From contig NZ_LR590481.1 in the NCBI RefSeq assembly GCF_901482605.1, forward strand, positions 1,054,001 through 1,118,000: 64,000 bases of DNA, written 5' to 3'. The notes beneath the pieces are model-generated. The model saw only the letters and a program-made list of their open reading frames with translations, did not search any database and was not told the DNA's origin. Every line of letters starts with the position of its first letter. Positions within the stretch are counted from its first letter, which is position 1. A program made the position numbers and the translations under genes. Source of the stretch: Hathewaya histolytica (GTDB lineage: Bacteria > Bacillota > Clostridia > Clostridiales > Clostridiaceae). This document shows, in pieces, positions 18,242-28,156 of this stretch.

Positions 18242-18542
18242 AATAGGAGTTGTAGGCGATAAGGATTCAATACTGGCCTTTAAAGCTATTGGGATAGATA
18301 CTTTTCCTGTAATTGAGCCAGTTCAAGCTCAGAAGACCATAGATAGATTAGCTATGGAAGAATATGCAGTTATATTTGTAACAGAACAGGTGGCTGCACA
18401 AATAGAGGAAACAATAGAGAGATATAATAGACAAATGCTTCCTGCCGTGATTTTAATACCAAGTAACCAAGGTTCACTGAACATTGGATTAAAGAGAATA
18501 AGTGATAATGTTGAAAAGGCTGTAGGCGTGAATATATTATAG
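18234..18542 (+). CDS. V-type ATP synthase subunit F (NtpG type, central stalk)
   Basis: About 102 residues of the ATP-synt_F family, opening Met-Tyr-Lys-Ile-Gly-Val-Val-Gly-Asp, a Rossmann-like strand-loop typical of this small central-stalk subunit. ATG 18234 matches the usual N-terminus. GTG 18225 in the same frame sits closer to the SD GAAAGG, so the true start is not certain. It overlaps the end of subunit C by 8 bases. Confidence 0.9.
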   Translation: MYKIGVVGDKDSILAFKAIGIDTFPVIEPVQAQKTIDRLAMEEYAVIFVTEQVAAQIEETIERYNRQMLPAVILIPSNQGSLNIGLKRISDNVEKAVGVNIL

Positions 18543-18560
18543 AAAGGTAGGTAGGAGAAC

Positions 18561-20336
18561 TTGAAGATCGGAAAGATTATTAAAGTTTCAGGTCCATTAG
18601 TTGTAGCTATGGATATGGATGAAGCTAACGTATTTGACGTTGTTAAAGTTGGAGAAAAAGGTCTTATAGGCGAGATCATTGAAATGAGAGATGATAGAGC
18701 TTCTATCCAAGTTTATGAGGAAACTGCAGGTATAGGTCCTGGGGACCCAGTAGTAACTACAGGAGAACCTCTTAGTGTTGAACTTGGACCAGGTCTTATA
18801 GAGTCAATGTTTGATGGAATTCAAAGACCTCTTGATGAATTTATGGAGGCTGCTGGAAGCTCATTTTTAACTAAAGGTGTATCAGTGCCATCATTAAATA
18901 GAACTAAAAAGTGGGAATTTAAGCCTTCAAGAAAAGTAGGAGACAAAGTTTCAGCTGGTGATATTATTGGTACAGTTCAAGAAACACCTGTAGTACTTCA
19001 TAAAATAATGGTTCCTTATGGAATAGAAGGTACTATAAAAGAAATAAAAGAAGGCGAATTCACTGTAGAAGATGTAGTAGCTATTGTTACTACTGAAAAA
19101 GGTGAAAAAGAATTAACTTTAATGCAAAAATGGCCTGTTAGAAGAGGAAGACCTTTTGCTCAAAAGTTAAATCCTATGGAACCAATGGTTACAGGACAAA
19201 GGGTTATAGATACCTTTTTCCCAGTAACAAAGGGAGGAGCTGCTGCTGTTCCAGGGCCATTTGGAGCTGGTAAAACAGTTGTTCAGCACCAAATAGCTAA
19301 ATGGGGAGATTCTGAAATAGTTGTTTACGTTGGATGCGGAGAACGTGGTAACGAAATGACAGATGTTCTTAATGAATTCCCTGAACTAAAAGACCCAAGA
19401 ACTGGTGAAAGCTTAATGAAGAGAACAGTTCTTATAGCCAACACTTCAAACATGCCAGTTGCAGCTAGAGAAGCTTCAATTTATACTGGTATTACCATAG
19501 CTGAATACTTCAGAGATATGGGTTACTCAGTTTCAATTATGGCAGACTCAACTTCAAGATGGGCAGAAGCCCTAAGAGAGATGTCTGGTAGACTTGAAGA
19601 AATGCCAGGAGACGAAGGTTATCCAGCATACCTAGGTTCAAGACTTGCAGACTACTATGAAAGAGCTGGTAAAGTTATTTGTTTGGGAGATGATGGAAGA
19701 GAAGGAGCGGTTACAGCAATAGGTGCGGTATCACCTCCAGGAGGAGATATTTCAGAGCCTGTAACTCAATCTACACTAAGAATAGTTAAAGTATTCTGGG
19801 GACTAGATTCTCAACTTGCATACAGAAGACACTTCCCATCAATTAACTGGATTACATCTTATTCTCTATACCTAGATAAAATAGGTCAATGGATAAATGA
19901 AAATGGAGCTCCAGAGTGGACTAAATTAACAACACAAGCAATGTTATTATTACAGGAAGAAGAGAAACTTCAAGAAATAGTAAGGCTTGTTGGTATAGAT
20001 GCACTTTCTGAAGAAGATAGATTAAAGCTAGAAGCTTCTAAATCTATAAGAGAAGATTACTTGCAACAAAATGCTTTCCATGAAGTTGATACCTATGCTT
20101 CATTGGAAAAACAGTATATGATGTTAAAAGTAGTTCTTGCTTTCTATGATTTAGGAAAAAAAGCTTTAAATGCAGGAGTTTATTTAGATAAGATAGTTAA
20201 GCTTGAAGTAAGAGAAAGAATAGCAAGAGCTAAATATATAAGTGAAGATAAGAAAGATGAAATAAATAATATCTACACTGAATTAGAAGAGGCTATAGAT
20301 AACTTAATTGCAGAAGGAGGTGTAGTAAATGCTTAA
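18561..20336 (+). CDS. ntpA: V-type ATP synthase catalytic subunit A
   Basis: A 591-residue catalytic subunit. The Walker A motif Gly-Pro-Phe-Gly-Ala-Gly-Lys-Thr occupies 232-239. The A-subunit-specific non-homologous region (about 115-190) lies before it, which separates it from F-type beta. Three copies alternate with subunit B. The start is TTG behind TAGGAGA; the annotated N-terminus fits the family. The last 8 bases overlap subunit B. Confidence 0.97.
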   Translation: MKIGKIIKVSGPLVVAMDMDEANVFDVVKVGEKGLIGEIIEMRDDRASIQVYEETAGIGPGDPVVTTGEPLSVELGPGLIESMFDGIQRPLDEFMEAAGSSFLTKGVSVPSLNRTKKWEFKPSRKVGDKVSAGDIIGTVQETPVVLHKIMVPYGIEGTIKEIKEGEFTVEDVVAIVTTEKGEKELTLMQKWPVRRGRPFAQKLNPMEPMVTGQRVIDTFFPVTKGGAAAVPGPFGAGKTVVQHQIAKWGDSEIVVYVGCGERGNEMTDVLNEFPELKDPRTGESLMKRTVLIANTSNMPVAAREASIYTGITIAEYFRDMGYSVSIMADSTSRWAEALREMSGRLEEMPGDEGYPAYLGSRLADYYERAGKVICLGDDGREGAVTAIGAVSPPGGDISEPVTQSTLRIVKVFWGLDSQLAYRRHFPSINWITSYSLYLDKIGQWINENGAPEWTKLTTQAMLLLQEEEKLQEIVRLVGIDALSEEDRLKLEASKSIREDYLQQNAFHEVDTYASLEKQYMMLKVVLAFYDLGKKALNAGVYLDKIVKLEVRERIARAKYISEDKKDEINNIYTELEEAIDNLIAEGGVVNA

Positions 20337-21711
20337 AGAATATAGAACAGTAAGAGAAGTTGTTGGACCTCTAATGTTAGTTGATGGTGTTGAGAATATT
20401 AAGTTCGACGAGCTTGTTGAAATAGAAATGCAGACAGGTGAGAAGAGAAATGGTAGAGTTCTTGAAATAAATGGAGATAAAGCCTTAGTTCAGTTATTTG
20501 AAGGATCTTCAGGAATTAACTTAAAAGGAACTAAAGTTAGGTTCCAAGGTAGACCATTAGAACTTGGAGTATCTGAAGATATGTTAGGTAGAGTCTTTGA
20601 CGGCCTTGGAAGACCAAAAGATGGTGGACCTAGAATAATTCCAGAAGCAAAAAAAGATATAAATGGTGAAGCTATAAATCCATTTGCTAGAGATTATCCA
20701 TCAGAATTTATTCAAACTGGTATATCTCCAATAGATGGACTAAACACTCTAGTTAGAGGACAAAAACTTCCTGTATTCTCAGGGGCAGGACTTCCACATG
20801 CTCAACTAGCTGCACAGATTGCAAGACAAGCGAAGGTTTTAAACTCAGACTCAAAATTCGCAGTTGTGTTTGCAGCTATTGGTATTACTTTTGAAGAAGC
20901 CGAGTACTTTGTTGAAGAGTTTACAAAAACTGGAGCTATAGATAGATCAGTTCTATTTATGAATTTAGCATCTGATCCTGCTATAGAAAGAATAGCAACT
21001 CCTAGAATGGCATTAACTACAGCTGAGTATCTAGCTTATGAAAAAGGAATGCACGTACTTGTTATTATGACTGATATTACAAATTACTGTGAAGCTTTAC
21101 GTGAAGTTTCTGCAGCTAGAAAAGAAGTTCCGGGTAGAAGAGGATATCCAGGATACTTATATACTGACCTTTCTACATTATATGAAAGAGCAGGAAGACT
21201 TAAAGGTATTGAAGGTTCTATTACACAAATTCCAATACTTACAATGCCTGAAGATGATAAAACACATCCAATACCAGACTTAACTGGATATATCACAGAA
21301 GGACAGATTATACTATCTAGAGAATTATACAAAAAAGGTATAATGCCTCCTATAGATGTCCTTCCATCTCTATCTAGATTAAAAGATAAAGGTATTGGAA
21401 AAGGTAAAACAAGGGAAGACCATGCAGATACTATGAACCAGCTTTTCTCTGCTTATGCACAAGGTAAAGAAGCTAAAGAACTTGCTGTTATATTAGGTGA
21501 ATCTGCACTTTCAGATACTGATAAAATGTTTGCAAAATTTGCAGAAGCTTTCGAAGGAAAATATGTAGCTCAAGGCTTCGATACAAATAGATCAATTGAA
21601 GAAACGCTTAATTTAGGATGGGAGCTTCTAAGTATTTTACCTAAATCAGAACTTAAGAGAATTAGAGATGAGTATATAGAAAAATACCTACCTAAAAGAG
21701 AGGGTGAGTAA
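20329..21711 (+). CDS. ntpB: V-type ATP synthase subunit B
   Basis: A 460-residue non-catalytic nucleotide-binding subunit. The region that would be a P-loop reads Ser-Gly-Ala-Gly-Leu-Pro-His, lacking the lysine, as in other V-type B subunits. It alternates with A in the head. The start overlaps ntpA, which suggests translational coupling of the two equimolar subunits. Confidence 0.97.
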   Translation: MLKEYRTVREVVGPLMLVDGVENIKFDELVEIEMQTGEKRNGRVLEINGDKALVQLFEGSSGINLKGTKVRFQGRPLELGVSEDMLGRVFDGLGRPKDGGPRIIPEAKKDINGEAINPFARDYPSEFIQTGISPIDGLNTLVRGQKLPVFSGAGLPHAQLAAQIARQAKVLNSDSKFAVVFAAIGITFEEAEYFVEEFTKTGAIDRSVLFMNLASDPAIERIATPRMALTTAEYLAYEKGMHVLVIMTDITNYCEALREVSAARKEVPGRRGYPGYLYTDLSTLYERAGRLKGIEGSITQIPILTMPEDDKTHPIPDLTGYITEGQIILSRELYKKGIMPPIDVLPSLSRLKDKGIGKGKTREDHADTMNQLFSAYAQGKEAKELAVILGESALSDTDKMFAKFAEAFEGKYVAQGFDTNRSIEETLNLGWELLSILPKSELKRIRDEYIEKYLPKREGE

Positions 21712-21713
21712 AG

Positions 21714-22355
21714 GTGGCAAAACTTAATGTAAATCCCACCAGAATGGAGCTCACTAAGTTAAAAAAGAGACTTGTTACAGCAACTAGAGGTCATAAGCTT
21801 TTAAAAGATAAACAAGACGAACTTATGAGAAGATTTATAGACCTTGTAAAGCATAATAACGAACTTAGAAAGAGCGTAGAAGAAGAACTTTCTGGGGCTT
21901 TTAAGGATTTTGTTATGGCTAGAGCTTTAATGTCATCAGAATTTTTAGAAGAGGCTATTATGTATCCAAAAGAAAGTATTTCCGTAGATGTTACAAAGAA
22001 GAATATAATGAGTGTTAATGTTCCTGAGATGGAGTTTAAAAGAAAATTAGAAGGTGATGGAGGAAGTATATATCCATATGGTTTTGCAAATACTTCTTCT
22101 GAACTAGACGGTTCTCTTGAAAAACTTTATAATATACTTCCTAGTCTATTAGAACTTGCTCAAGTAGAAAAATCATGTCAACTTATGGCTGATGAAATTG
22201 AAAAGACAAGAAGAAGGGTAAATGCTCTAGAATATATGACTATACCTCAATTACAAGAGACTATAAAGTATATTAGGATGAAATTAGATGAAAATGAAAG
22301 AGGCGCATTAACAAGACTTATGAAGGTAAAAGCAATGCTTCAACAAGAAGCTTAA
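21714..22355 (+). CDS. ntpD: V-type ATP synthase subunit D (central rotor shaft)
   Basis: A 213-residue protein with long N- and C-terminal helices that form the antiparallel coiled-coil axle turning inside the head. The opening, with Asn-Pro-Thr-Arg and a Leu-Lys-Lys-Arg-Leu stretch, is typical. GTG start two bases after the ntpB stop. It is the last gene of the operon; a terminator follows at once. Confidence 0.95.
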   Translation: MAKLNVNPTRMELTKLKKRLVTATRGHKLLKDKQDELMRRFIDLVKHNNELRKSVEEELSGAFKDFVMARALMSSEFLEEAIMYPKESISVDVTKKNIMSVNVPEMEFKRKLEGDGGSIYPYGFANTSSELDGSLEKLYNILPSLLELAQVEKSCQLMADEIEKTRRRVNALEYMTIPQLQETIKYIRMKLDENERGALTRLMKVKAMLQQEA

Positions 22356-22358
22356 ATT

Positions 22359-22390
22359 AAAAGCTGGGGTTTTCCTCAGCTTTTTTATTT
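22359..22390 (+). terminator. Intrinsic terminator of the V-type ATPase operon
   Basis: An 11-bp stem with one G-T pair (22359-22369 with 22374-22384), a TTTT loop and a T-run to 22390. Confidence 0.9.
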
Positions 22391-22425
22391 GAAATAGTAA
22401 TTAACTTATGATATTATCATAGTAA
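22389..22425 (+). promoter_or_regulatory. Promoter with overlapping TATGATA-n-TATCATA palindrome
   Basis: TTGAAA (22389-22394), 17-base spacer, TATTAT (22412-22417). A 7-1-7 palindrome at 22407-22421 overlaps the -10 box, and the 11-mer TATCATAGTAA occupies 22415-22425. The same 11-mer occurs near the promoters at 32805 and 53984. A repressor site is possible. Confidence 0.45.
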
Positions 22426-22448
22426 GATATATTCAGTAGGTGATTTTA

Positions 22449-22805
22449 ATGGATTGTAAAAGTGATAAAATTTTATTTCATGTTGATACTGTAAAAATGA
22501 TAAAATCTATATTAGAAGAAATAAAGATTTTATCACAAGATAAACCCGTTATGGATAAATTAGAAGAAATTAATTGTATCCTAGAAAATAATAATATTAT
22601 CTATAATGAAAATGCGTCTAAAGATGAGGAAGAAAAACTTCTTGATTTGATTTATAATAAGATGAAGTCCACGAAAGACAAGGATCTAAATGTGAAACTA
22701 TATATGCTTTATAGAAAGTTAGAGGACGAAAAAATAAGTAATGAAGAAGCTAGAAGGTTATATGAAGTTTATATAAAGACTGAATACAATGATAGATACA
22801 TTTAA
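22449..22805 (+). CDS. Small protein of unknown function upstream of def
   Basis: A 118-residue, acidic, helical protein without signal or membrane segment. I recognise no family. ATG 22449 is preferred over GTG 22440 because GGTGAT sits within the longer version's first codons and acts as the SD. It ends 6 bases before the SD of peptide deformylase, so the two probably share a transcript. Confidence 0.65.
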   Translation: MDCKSDKILFHVDTVKMIKSILEEIKILSQDKPVMDKLEEINCILENNNIIYNENASKDEEEKLLDLIYNKMKSTKDKDLNVKLYMLYRKLEDEKISNEEARRLYEVYIKTEYNDRYI

Positions 22806-22810
22806 ATTTA

Positions 22811-22851
22811 GGAGGGAGGAATTATAAAGTTAGATAACTTTATAATAAGAC
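22811..22851 (+). promoter_or_regulatory. Deformylase ribosome-binding site separated from its start by a perfect hairpin
   Basis: The only SD, GGAGGGAGGA, lies at 22811-22820, 31 bases from the ATG at 22852. The interval holds a perfect 11-bp hairpin (22821-22831 with 22836-22846, loop AGAT). Folded, it leaves a 5-base gap between SD and ATG, the usual distance. A stop codon at 22846-22848 in the def frame excludes an earlier start. A phage T4 gene (gene 38) is known to use a hairpin in this way. Confidence 0.6.
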
Positions 22852-23325
22852 ATGACAGTAAGAAAAATACTACATTTTACAGATGAGGAATTACATAAGC
22901 CTTGTGATAGGATAAAAGAAATAAACGAAGAGGTATTTCAATTAGCAGAAGACCTAAAAGATACTCTATATTCTACAGACGGAGTAGGCCTTGCAGCACC
23001 TCAGATAGGTGTCTTAAAAAGAATGATTTTAGTAGATTTAAGAAATGGGATGGATCCAATTATTCTTATAAATCCTAAAATAACATCTCAGAGTGGTAAA
23101 GAGACATCTATAGAAGGATGTTTAAGCTATCCTGGATATGCAGGGGAAGTTATGAGACCAAAAGCTATTAAAGTATTTGGTATTAATCTTAAAGGTGAAA
23201 AGGTAAACATTAAGGCGGATGGATTCCTGGCAAGATGTTTCTGTCACGAAATAGACCACCTAGATGGAGTTGTATATACAGATAGAACTAGATATATATA
23301 CGAAGAAGAGAGTTCAGAGGAATAA
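22852..23325 (+). CDS. def: Peptide deformylase
   Basis: A 157-residue metalloenzyme that removes the formyl group from nascent protein N-termini. All three family motifs are present: Gly-Val-Gly-Leu-Ala-Ala-Pro-Gln-Ile-Gly at 44-53, Glu-Gly-Cys-Leu-Ser at 88-92 (metal ligand Cys90) and His-Glu-Ile-Asp-His at 132-136 (two metal ligands and the catalytic Glu133). The length is normal. Initiation is unusual because the SD is remote and a hairpin intervenes. It follows a small gene of unknown function and is closed by a strong terminator. Confidence 0.95.
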   Translation: MTVRKILHFTDEELHKPCDRIKEINEEVFQLAEDLKDTLYSTDGVGLAAPQIGVLKRMILVDLRNGMDPIILINPKITSQSGKETSIEGCLSYPGYAGEVMRPKAIKVFGINLKGEKVNIKADGFLARCFCHEIDHLDGVVYTDRTRYIYEEESSEE

Positions 23326-23346
23326 TTTTATAAACTTAAATATTAT

Positions 23347-23393
23347 AAGAGTATAGAAGGATAATTTAAATTTATCTTCTATACTCTTTATTT
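23347..23393 (+). terminator. Intrinsic terminator of def
   Basis: A long stem (23347-23364 with 23372-23388, one bulged base) is followed by a T-rich tail. It isolates def from the polysaccharide locus. Confidence 0.85.
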
Positions 23394-23489
23394 TATACAA
23401 AAAAATATTGACATTAACATTTAAAGTATATTATATTTAAAATCTAAAATTAATAATTTTAATCTAATATTAATAGTAAATTATGAACA

Positions 23490-24245
23490 ATGGTGGTGAT
23501 GTATATAAAAAGATATATATTTCATGTACATACTGAATATTCACAGGATAGTGACATGAGAATAGAAAAAATATATAAAAAGTTAAAGAAAAATAATATA
23601 GATGGTATTGCTATAACGGACCATAACTCTATTAAAGGAGCAATTAAATTTAAAGAAAAGTATGGCAAGGAAATTGATGTAGTAATTGGGGAAGAAATAA
23701 TGACAACTAATGGAGAAATAATAGGATTATTCTTAGAAGAGGAAATTCCTAAGGGTTTATCTCCAATGGAGACAATTAAAAGGATAAAAGAGCAGGATGG
23801 AATTGTATACATACCTCATCCCTTCGATGATAAAAGGAAAAAAACTTGCTTAGATGAAAAATTTATAAATGAATTGCAAGATAATATAGATGTTATAGAA
23901 GTATTTAATGGTAGATGTATACAAAATTCATATAATGAAAAAGCTGATTGTTTAGCAAGAGAACTAAATAAGAGAGGCATAGTTGGTAGCGATGCACATA
24001 GTTATTATGAAGTCCAGTTTAATTATGTGGAATTTAGAAATAAAATCACTAGAAATAATATATTAGAAGAGCTTAAACATTTTAAAATATTACAAAAAAG
24101 AAATAATAAAATTATACATTATTATACAATGTACATTAAGATAAAGAAATTAATAAAGGATGGTAAACTGGATGAAGCATTTAACTTTATCTATAGAGGA
24201 TGTAAAAAGAGATTTAAAGCGTTTAGAAAAGTATATAGAAAGTAA
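23490..24245 (+). CDS. PHP-domain metal-dependent phosphoesterase at head of the glycan locus
   Basis: About 250 residues of the PHP family: His-x-His in the first strand (Phe-His-Val-His-Thr), Ile-Thr-Asp-His-Asn, Glu-Val-Phe-Asn-Gly and Gly-Ser-Asp-Ala-His supply the metal ligands. The C-terminal 60 residues are basic. PHP proteins hydrolyse phosphoesters, and some act as tyrosine phosphatases controlling capsule export; which applies here is unknown. Four possible starts (ATG, GTG, GTG, ATG) lie at 23490-23499; ATG 23499 gives the usual N-terminus. The 3' end overlaps the next gene by 74 bases. Confidence 0.75.
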   Translation: MVVMYIKRYIFHVHTEYSQDSDMRIEKIYKKLKKNNIDGIAITDHNSIKGAIKFKEKYGKEIDVVIGEEIMTTNGEIIGLFLEEEIPKGLSPMETIKRIKEQDGIVYIPHPFDDKRKKTCLDEKFINELQDNIDVIEVFNGRCIQNSYNEKADCLARELNKRGIVGSDAHSYYEVQFNYVEFRNKITRNNILEELKHFKILQKRNNKIIHYYTMYIKIKKLIKDGKLDEAFNFIYRGCKKRFKAFRKVYRK

Positions 24246-24759
24246 TGGATTTCAACCTAGTTGTATAGTTTATATAAAAAATGGTGGATATTTAGTAGGA
24301 AAAGAAATGGGAAATTACTTTAAGGTTCCAGTTAACGGAATAAAGATTTCAAGAAGGGGTAATGGTTTAAAAACAAAGATAAAATTCTTATTTAGAATAA
24401 TTCCAAGTTTCTTAAAAAACTTCTTAAGAGAATTAGAAATAAAATTACAGGTACATAAAATACATAATAAAAGGGTAGTAACACAAATAGATGGAAATTT
24501 AGTTCAAGGATTAAATGTGTTATTAGTGGATGACTCTATTGATACTGGAAATTCAATAGTGTCTGCCATAAGATTTATAAAAGAGAATTACGGGGAAAGT
24601 TTGAAAATTCAAGTTGCAGCATTAAACAAGTTTAATATGAGTGATGAAAAAGTGACTACGAATTATTATATATATAAGGATACTATAATTACTTATCCTT
24701 GGTCAAAGGACTCTAGGGAATATAAAAAATTCATAAACATGTACACTAGAAACATTTAA
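24172..24759 (+). CDS. Phosphoribosyltransferase-domain protein
   Basis: A 195-residue protein with the PRPP-binding motif Val-Leu-Leu-Val-Asp-Asp-Ser-Ile-Asp-Thr-Gly-Asn-Ser at 116-128, preceded by a flexible basic insertion. It is a type I phosphoribosyltransferase fold, but its base or other acceptor is not evident. It starts inside the PHP gene in another frame; the ATG at 24172 has AAAGGA about 11 bases upstream. PRT proteins beside glycan genes are known, but their role is not clear to me. Confidence 0.75.
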   Translation: MKHLTLSIEDVKRDLKRLEKYIESNGFQPSCIVYIKNGGYLVGKEMGNYFKVPVNGIKISRRGNGLKTKIKFLFRIIPSFLKNFLRELEIKLQVHKIHNKRVVTQIDGNLVQGLNVLLVDDSIDTGNSIVSAIRFIKENYGESLKIQVAALNKFNMSDEKVTTNYYIYKDTIITYPWSKDSREYKKFINMYTRNI

Positions 24760-24834
24760 TAATAGCAATATAAAGGGCATAAAGATTAGCTATTAATTAT
24801 TTTTTAAGTAGGATGTTAATAAGGAGTAGTGAAT

Positions 24835-25782
24835 ATGGCTATAAAGATTAGTATTGTAGTTGCTGCATATAATGTGGAAACTTATATAGAAAGATGTTTA
24901 ATGAGTTTAAAGAATCAAACCTTTAAGGAGATTGAGGTCATAGTAATTAATGATGGATCAACAGATAATACTTTGGCAATTGCAAAAAACTTTGAAAAAG
25001 ATGATAGAAGGTTTAGGGTAATATCTCAGAAAAATTTAGGGCTTAGTTCTGCACGAAACTTAGGCATAAAAAATGCTAGAGGTAAATATATAGCTTTTAT
25101 GGATGCAGATGACTTTGCCGATTATAAAATGTATGAACTTCTTTATAGAGAAATAGAAAAAGGGAAATCTGATTTAGCTATATGTTCTTTTTATAAAGTA
25201 TGGGAAAGAAAAAATAGTGGTGAAATTGAGAGTAAGAAAATAAAACTAAATACTAATATATTAAGAGGAGATATAGTACAGAATTTTTTATGTAAGCATT
25301 ATGAAGCTTTTGTTGTTGCATGGAATAAATTATATAAGTTGAAAATTATAAAGAATAACAATATATATTTTAAAAATAAGGCTTTTTTTGAGGATTTAGG
25401 TTTTATGCCTAGATATTTATACTATTGTAATAGTATAACATGGATAGAGGATCAACTTTATTACTATGTTCAAAGAGAAGGGTCTATTACGCAAAGTTAT
25501 AATCCTATAATTAGGAAATCTCTTAGTGATACATATAAGTTATTGATTGATTTCTTTAAAGAAGAGGAATCGTATTTAAAAGGCGTTGAACTTTTGAAGG
25601 TTAGGATGGAGATATATAATTATAACTATTGTTTGAAGACAGATAGACAGGCTAATTTTAAACCTAAATTTTCTTATAATAATTTAAGTTTACCTTTAAA
25701 ACATAATATAGCATTACTTTTAATAAAATTAAATCCTAAACTATATAAAAAGATAGGGAAGAGTATACTTAAAGTTATTTAA
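24835..25782 (+). CDS. Family 2 glycosyltransferase
   Basis: A 315-residue GT-A fold enzyme. The N-terminal domain shows Val-Val-Ala-Ala-Tyr-Asn-Val-Glu, then Asn-Asp-Gly-Ser-Thr-Asp for the nucleotide site, and Met-Asp-Ala-Asp-Asp as the DxD metal motif near residue 90. It would add a sugar from a nucleotide donor to a growing lipid-linked or surface glycan. AAGGAG lies 9 bases before ATG 24835. The donor sugar cannot be predicted. Confidence 0.9.
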   Translation: MAIKISIVVAAYNVETYIERCLMSLKNQTFKEIEVIVINDGSTDNTLAIAKNFEKDDRRFRVISQKNLGLSSARNLGIKNARGKYIAFMDADDFADYKMYELLYREIEKGKSDLAICSFYKVWERKNSGEIESKKIKLNTNILRGDIVQNFLCKHYEAFVVAWNKLYKLKIIKNNNIYFKNKAFFEDLGFMPRYLYYCNSITWIEDQLYYYVQREGSITQSYNPIIRKSLSDTYKLLIDFFKEEESYLKGVELLKVRMEIYNYNYCLKTDRQANFKPKFSYNNLSLPLKHNIALLLIKLNPKLYKKIGKSILKVI

Positions 25783-25811
25783 ACATTTTTTAAGAAATGA
25801 GGATATTAGAA

Positions 25812-27017
25812 ATGTTAATAGAAAGTATATTATTAGTAAGTATTTTTTCAATATTTTTAGTAAAAAAGGTTTATGTATTATTTTTCAGTGCTTTTATAAT
25901 ATATAATTTTTTCATTTTTAAACACAATAAATATATTAACAATATACATAGTTTTATTTCTTTGAAAAAAGGTGAAAAGTTCCATAATTGGCAAAAATGG
26001 TGTTTAGGGTTCTTAATATGGGCCATAATTAATTATCTTATGAACTTTTCCGGTGAAAACATGGTATTAATTCAAAAGCTAATAGTAAATTTATTATTTT
26101 TAATAAGTTGTGGGATTTATGCTACCAATAAACAAAATGACAAGTTATATTTAAGGATAAAATACTTGTTAAGAATAATTATTATATGCAATTTGATACA
26201 AATATTGTATATATATTTTTCAACTAACACATCGATTTTACATTTCTTAGAAGTTAATAGTTCATCTGATGCATATAAAATTTTTAGAGATAGATATATA
26301 TTTATCGGGCATGATAATAAAAATATATGGGCTACCAAGCTGGTATTTATACAGTGTATATATATGTATTTTTATTATGAAAGGCATAAACTAAAAGAAA
26401 ATATCTTTATGTTCATATCAATTTTAAATATTGTTTTATTGCTTTCAAGGACTGCTCAATTAGCTTTTGGTTTTTGTATATTTTATGTGATATATGATAT
26501 ATATATAAACTTAAAAAAACACATTAAAATATCTATTTTTATACCAAGTATAGTTATAAGTGCATTATTAATTTGCTTCATAATTTATAAATTTTTTCAT
26601 ATAAAATTTAACATGGAAGATGGAGGTTTCACTAGAATAATAATGTGGAGAACCTTTATAAAGAATTTTTTACATGAAAATTTTATATTTGGATATGGTA
26701 TAGGAAAAACAAAAGAGTTTTTAATTAAATATGGTTCAGTTCATGTAAACACTAATATGCATAATTTTATTTTGAATATATCTTTAGAGTTTGGGATTCT
26801 AGGCTTGGGCTTATATTTAATGTGGCTATTAGGTATATTAAAAAGTTTTTTATATAAATCTTGCAATAAAATAAAGACTATTTTGGTTATAATAATACCG
26901 TTTATTGTTATTATATCTTTACAATATTTAGGATATGATAATGATCTTGTACTTTTTTTAGGTATTGTATATATTTTAAAAAATAAAGCATACAATTTCG
27001 ATAAAAAACTAACTTAG
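25812..27017 (+). CDS. Wzy-like oligosaccharide repeat-unit polymerase
   Basis: About 401 residues with around ten to twelve hydrophobic helices and one larger extracytoplasmic loop before the last helices, the usual Wzy/O-antigen ligase topology. Sequence conservation in this family is low, so the call rests on topology and context. ATG 25812 (GAGG nine bases upstream) is preferred to ATG 25797. The gene is very AT-rich, as expected for horizontally moved glycan genes. Confidence 0.7.
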   Translation: MLIESILLVSIFSIFLVKKVYVLFFSAFIIYNFFIFKHNKYINNIHSFISLKKGEKFHNWQKWCLGFLIWAIINYLMNFSGENMVLIQKLIVNLLFLISCGIYATNKQNDKLYLRIKYLLRIIIICNLIQILYIYFSTNTSILHFLEVNSSSDAYKIFRDRYIFIGHDNKNIWATKLVFIQCIYMYFYYERHKLKENIFMFISILNIVLLLSRTAQLAFGFCIFYVIYDIYINLKKHIKISIFIPSIVISALLICFIIYKFFHIKFNMEDGGFTRIIMWRTFIKNFLHENFIFGYGIGKTKEFLIKYGSVHVNTNMHNFILNISLEFGILGLGLYLMWLLGILKSFLYKSCNKIKTILVIIIPFIVIISLQYLGYDNDLVLFLGIVYILKNKAYNFDKKLT

Positions 27018-27029
27018 GAAGTGAAAACT

Positions 27030-28127
27030 TTGAAAAATTTATTTTTAGTATATACACCATATCATTTGATTTTAGCTACAACTATAGTCATAGGTCAAAA
27101 TTGTGAGGAACAGAACGACTTAATTATAATGAATACATTTGATACTAATAAATTAGATTTAAATAGTATAAATTTCATATTTAATAGGGTAGTTATTGTA
27201 GACAAAAAAAACAATTTAGAAAGTTTTGTGGAAAAGATTAAAAATAATCTTTTAGTAATTAATCAAATAAAAGTTTGTATAAAAGAAACTAAGTATAATT
27301 ATGTTTATTTATGTCATGATGATACCCCCATTGATCAAAAGACAATAGATATATGTTTAAGAAATAATAGCCAATGTAAATTTATATATTTGGAAGATGG
27401 ATCTTTTTGTTACTGTGATTATGAAACTATAAAACCTAAGGGTAAAATACAACAATCTATTAAAGAAGTTATATGTAAAACAGTTTTTGGAATAAAAGAC
27501 GCTTATGAATTTATTGAGATTCTTGGAACACACAGTAAATTAGACCACTTAAGACTTTTATGGCCTGAGTTTGCAAGAAAAGAATTAAAAAGTAAACCTA
27601 TACATGAGATAGAAAGGGAATTGCTTTTAAGTAGTATAAATAAGGTTTATAGTAATAAGTTTAATGATGTACATATTAAGAATAATTCAATTATTATTTT
27701 GTTAGAATTATTTGATGCGAGAGTTATGGATTTTAACAAATATAGTGATCTTATATACAATATAGTAAATTATAGTAAGATGGCTAATATCAATGTTTAC
27801 ATTAAGTATCACCCTAGGGAAGTTAATAGATACATGGATTATATAAAAAAAGAAGAATATATAATTTTTCTAGATAAAGATGCACCAGCAGAGGTGTTAT
27901 GTAGCAAGGCATTAGATAAAAAAGTTTATATTATTTCTTTAAAATCCACATCATTATATACCTTAATTAAAATGAGCAATAACATAAAAATTATATCACT
28001 AATTAATGTCTTAGGTTTTAAAGATAATAATTTCACAGTGTTTTTTAATAAATTAGGAATGATTATGCCTTCAAGTTTTGAAGAGCTATGTGAAGATTTG
28101 AATGATTTAGGTAATCAGAAGTTTTAA
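27030..28127 (+). CDS. GT52-like sialyltransferase / polysialyltransferase-type glycosyltransferase
   Basis: A 365-residue protein opening Phe-Leu-Val-Tyr-Thr-Pro-Tyr-His-Leu, typical of GT52 lipooligosaccharide sialyltransferases. It carries both motifs shared by bacterial sialyltransferase families: a Glu-Asp-Gly (122-124) and a His-Pro in Lys-Tyr-His-Pro-Arg (259-263), plus a late Lys-Ser-Thr-Ser segment. It would use CMP-sialic acid made by the NeuB, NeuC and NeuA products encoded directly downstream. TTG 27030 is preferred over GTG 27021, which lies inside the SD AGGAAGTGA. The acceptor is unknown. Confidence 0.75.
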   Translation: MKNLFLVYTPYHLILATTIVIGQNCEEQNDLIIMNTFDTNKLDLNSINFIFNRVVIVDKKNNLESFVEKIKNNLLVINQIKVCIKETKYNYVYLCHDDTPIDQKTIDICLRNNSQCKFIYLEDGSFCYCDYETIKPKGKIQQSIKEVICKTVFGIKDAYEFIEILGTHSKLDHLRLLWPEFARKELKSKPIHEIERELLLSSINKVYSNKFNDVHIKNNSIIILLELFDARVMDFNKYSDLIYNIVNYSKMANINVYIKYHPREVNRYMDYIKKEEYIIFLDKDAPAEVLCSKALDKKVYIISLKSTSLYTLIKMSNNIKIISLINVLGFKDNNFTVFFNKLGMIMPSSFEELCEDLNDLGNQKF

Positions 28128-28156
28128 AAGAAATTAAGAAGTAAGGGGAATGATTT

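Noticed and set aside
18329-18679. 116-aa minus-strand frame across the subunit F/A junction
   Set aside because: Overlaps two conserved V-type ATPase genes in reverse, with no SD.
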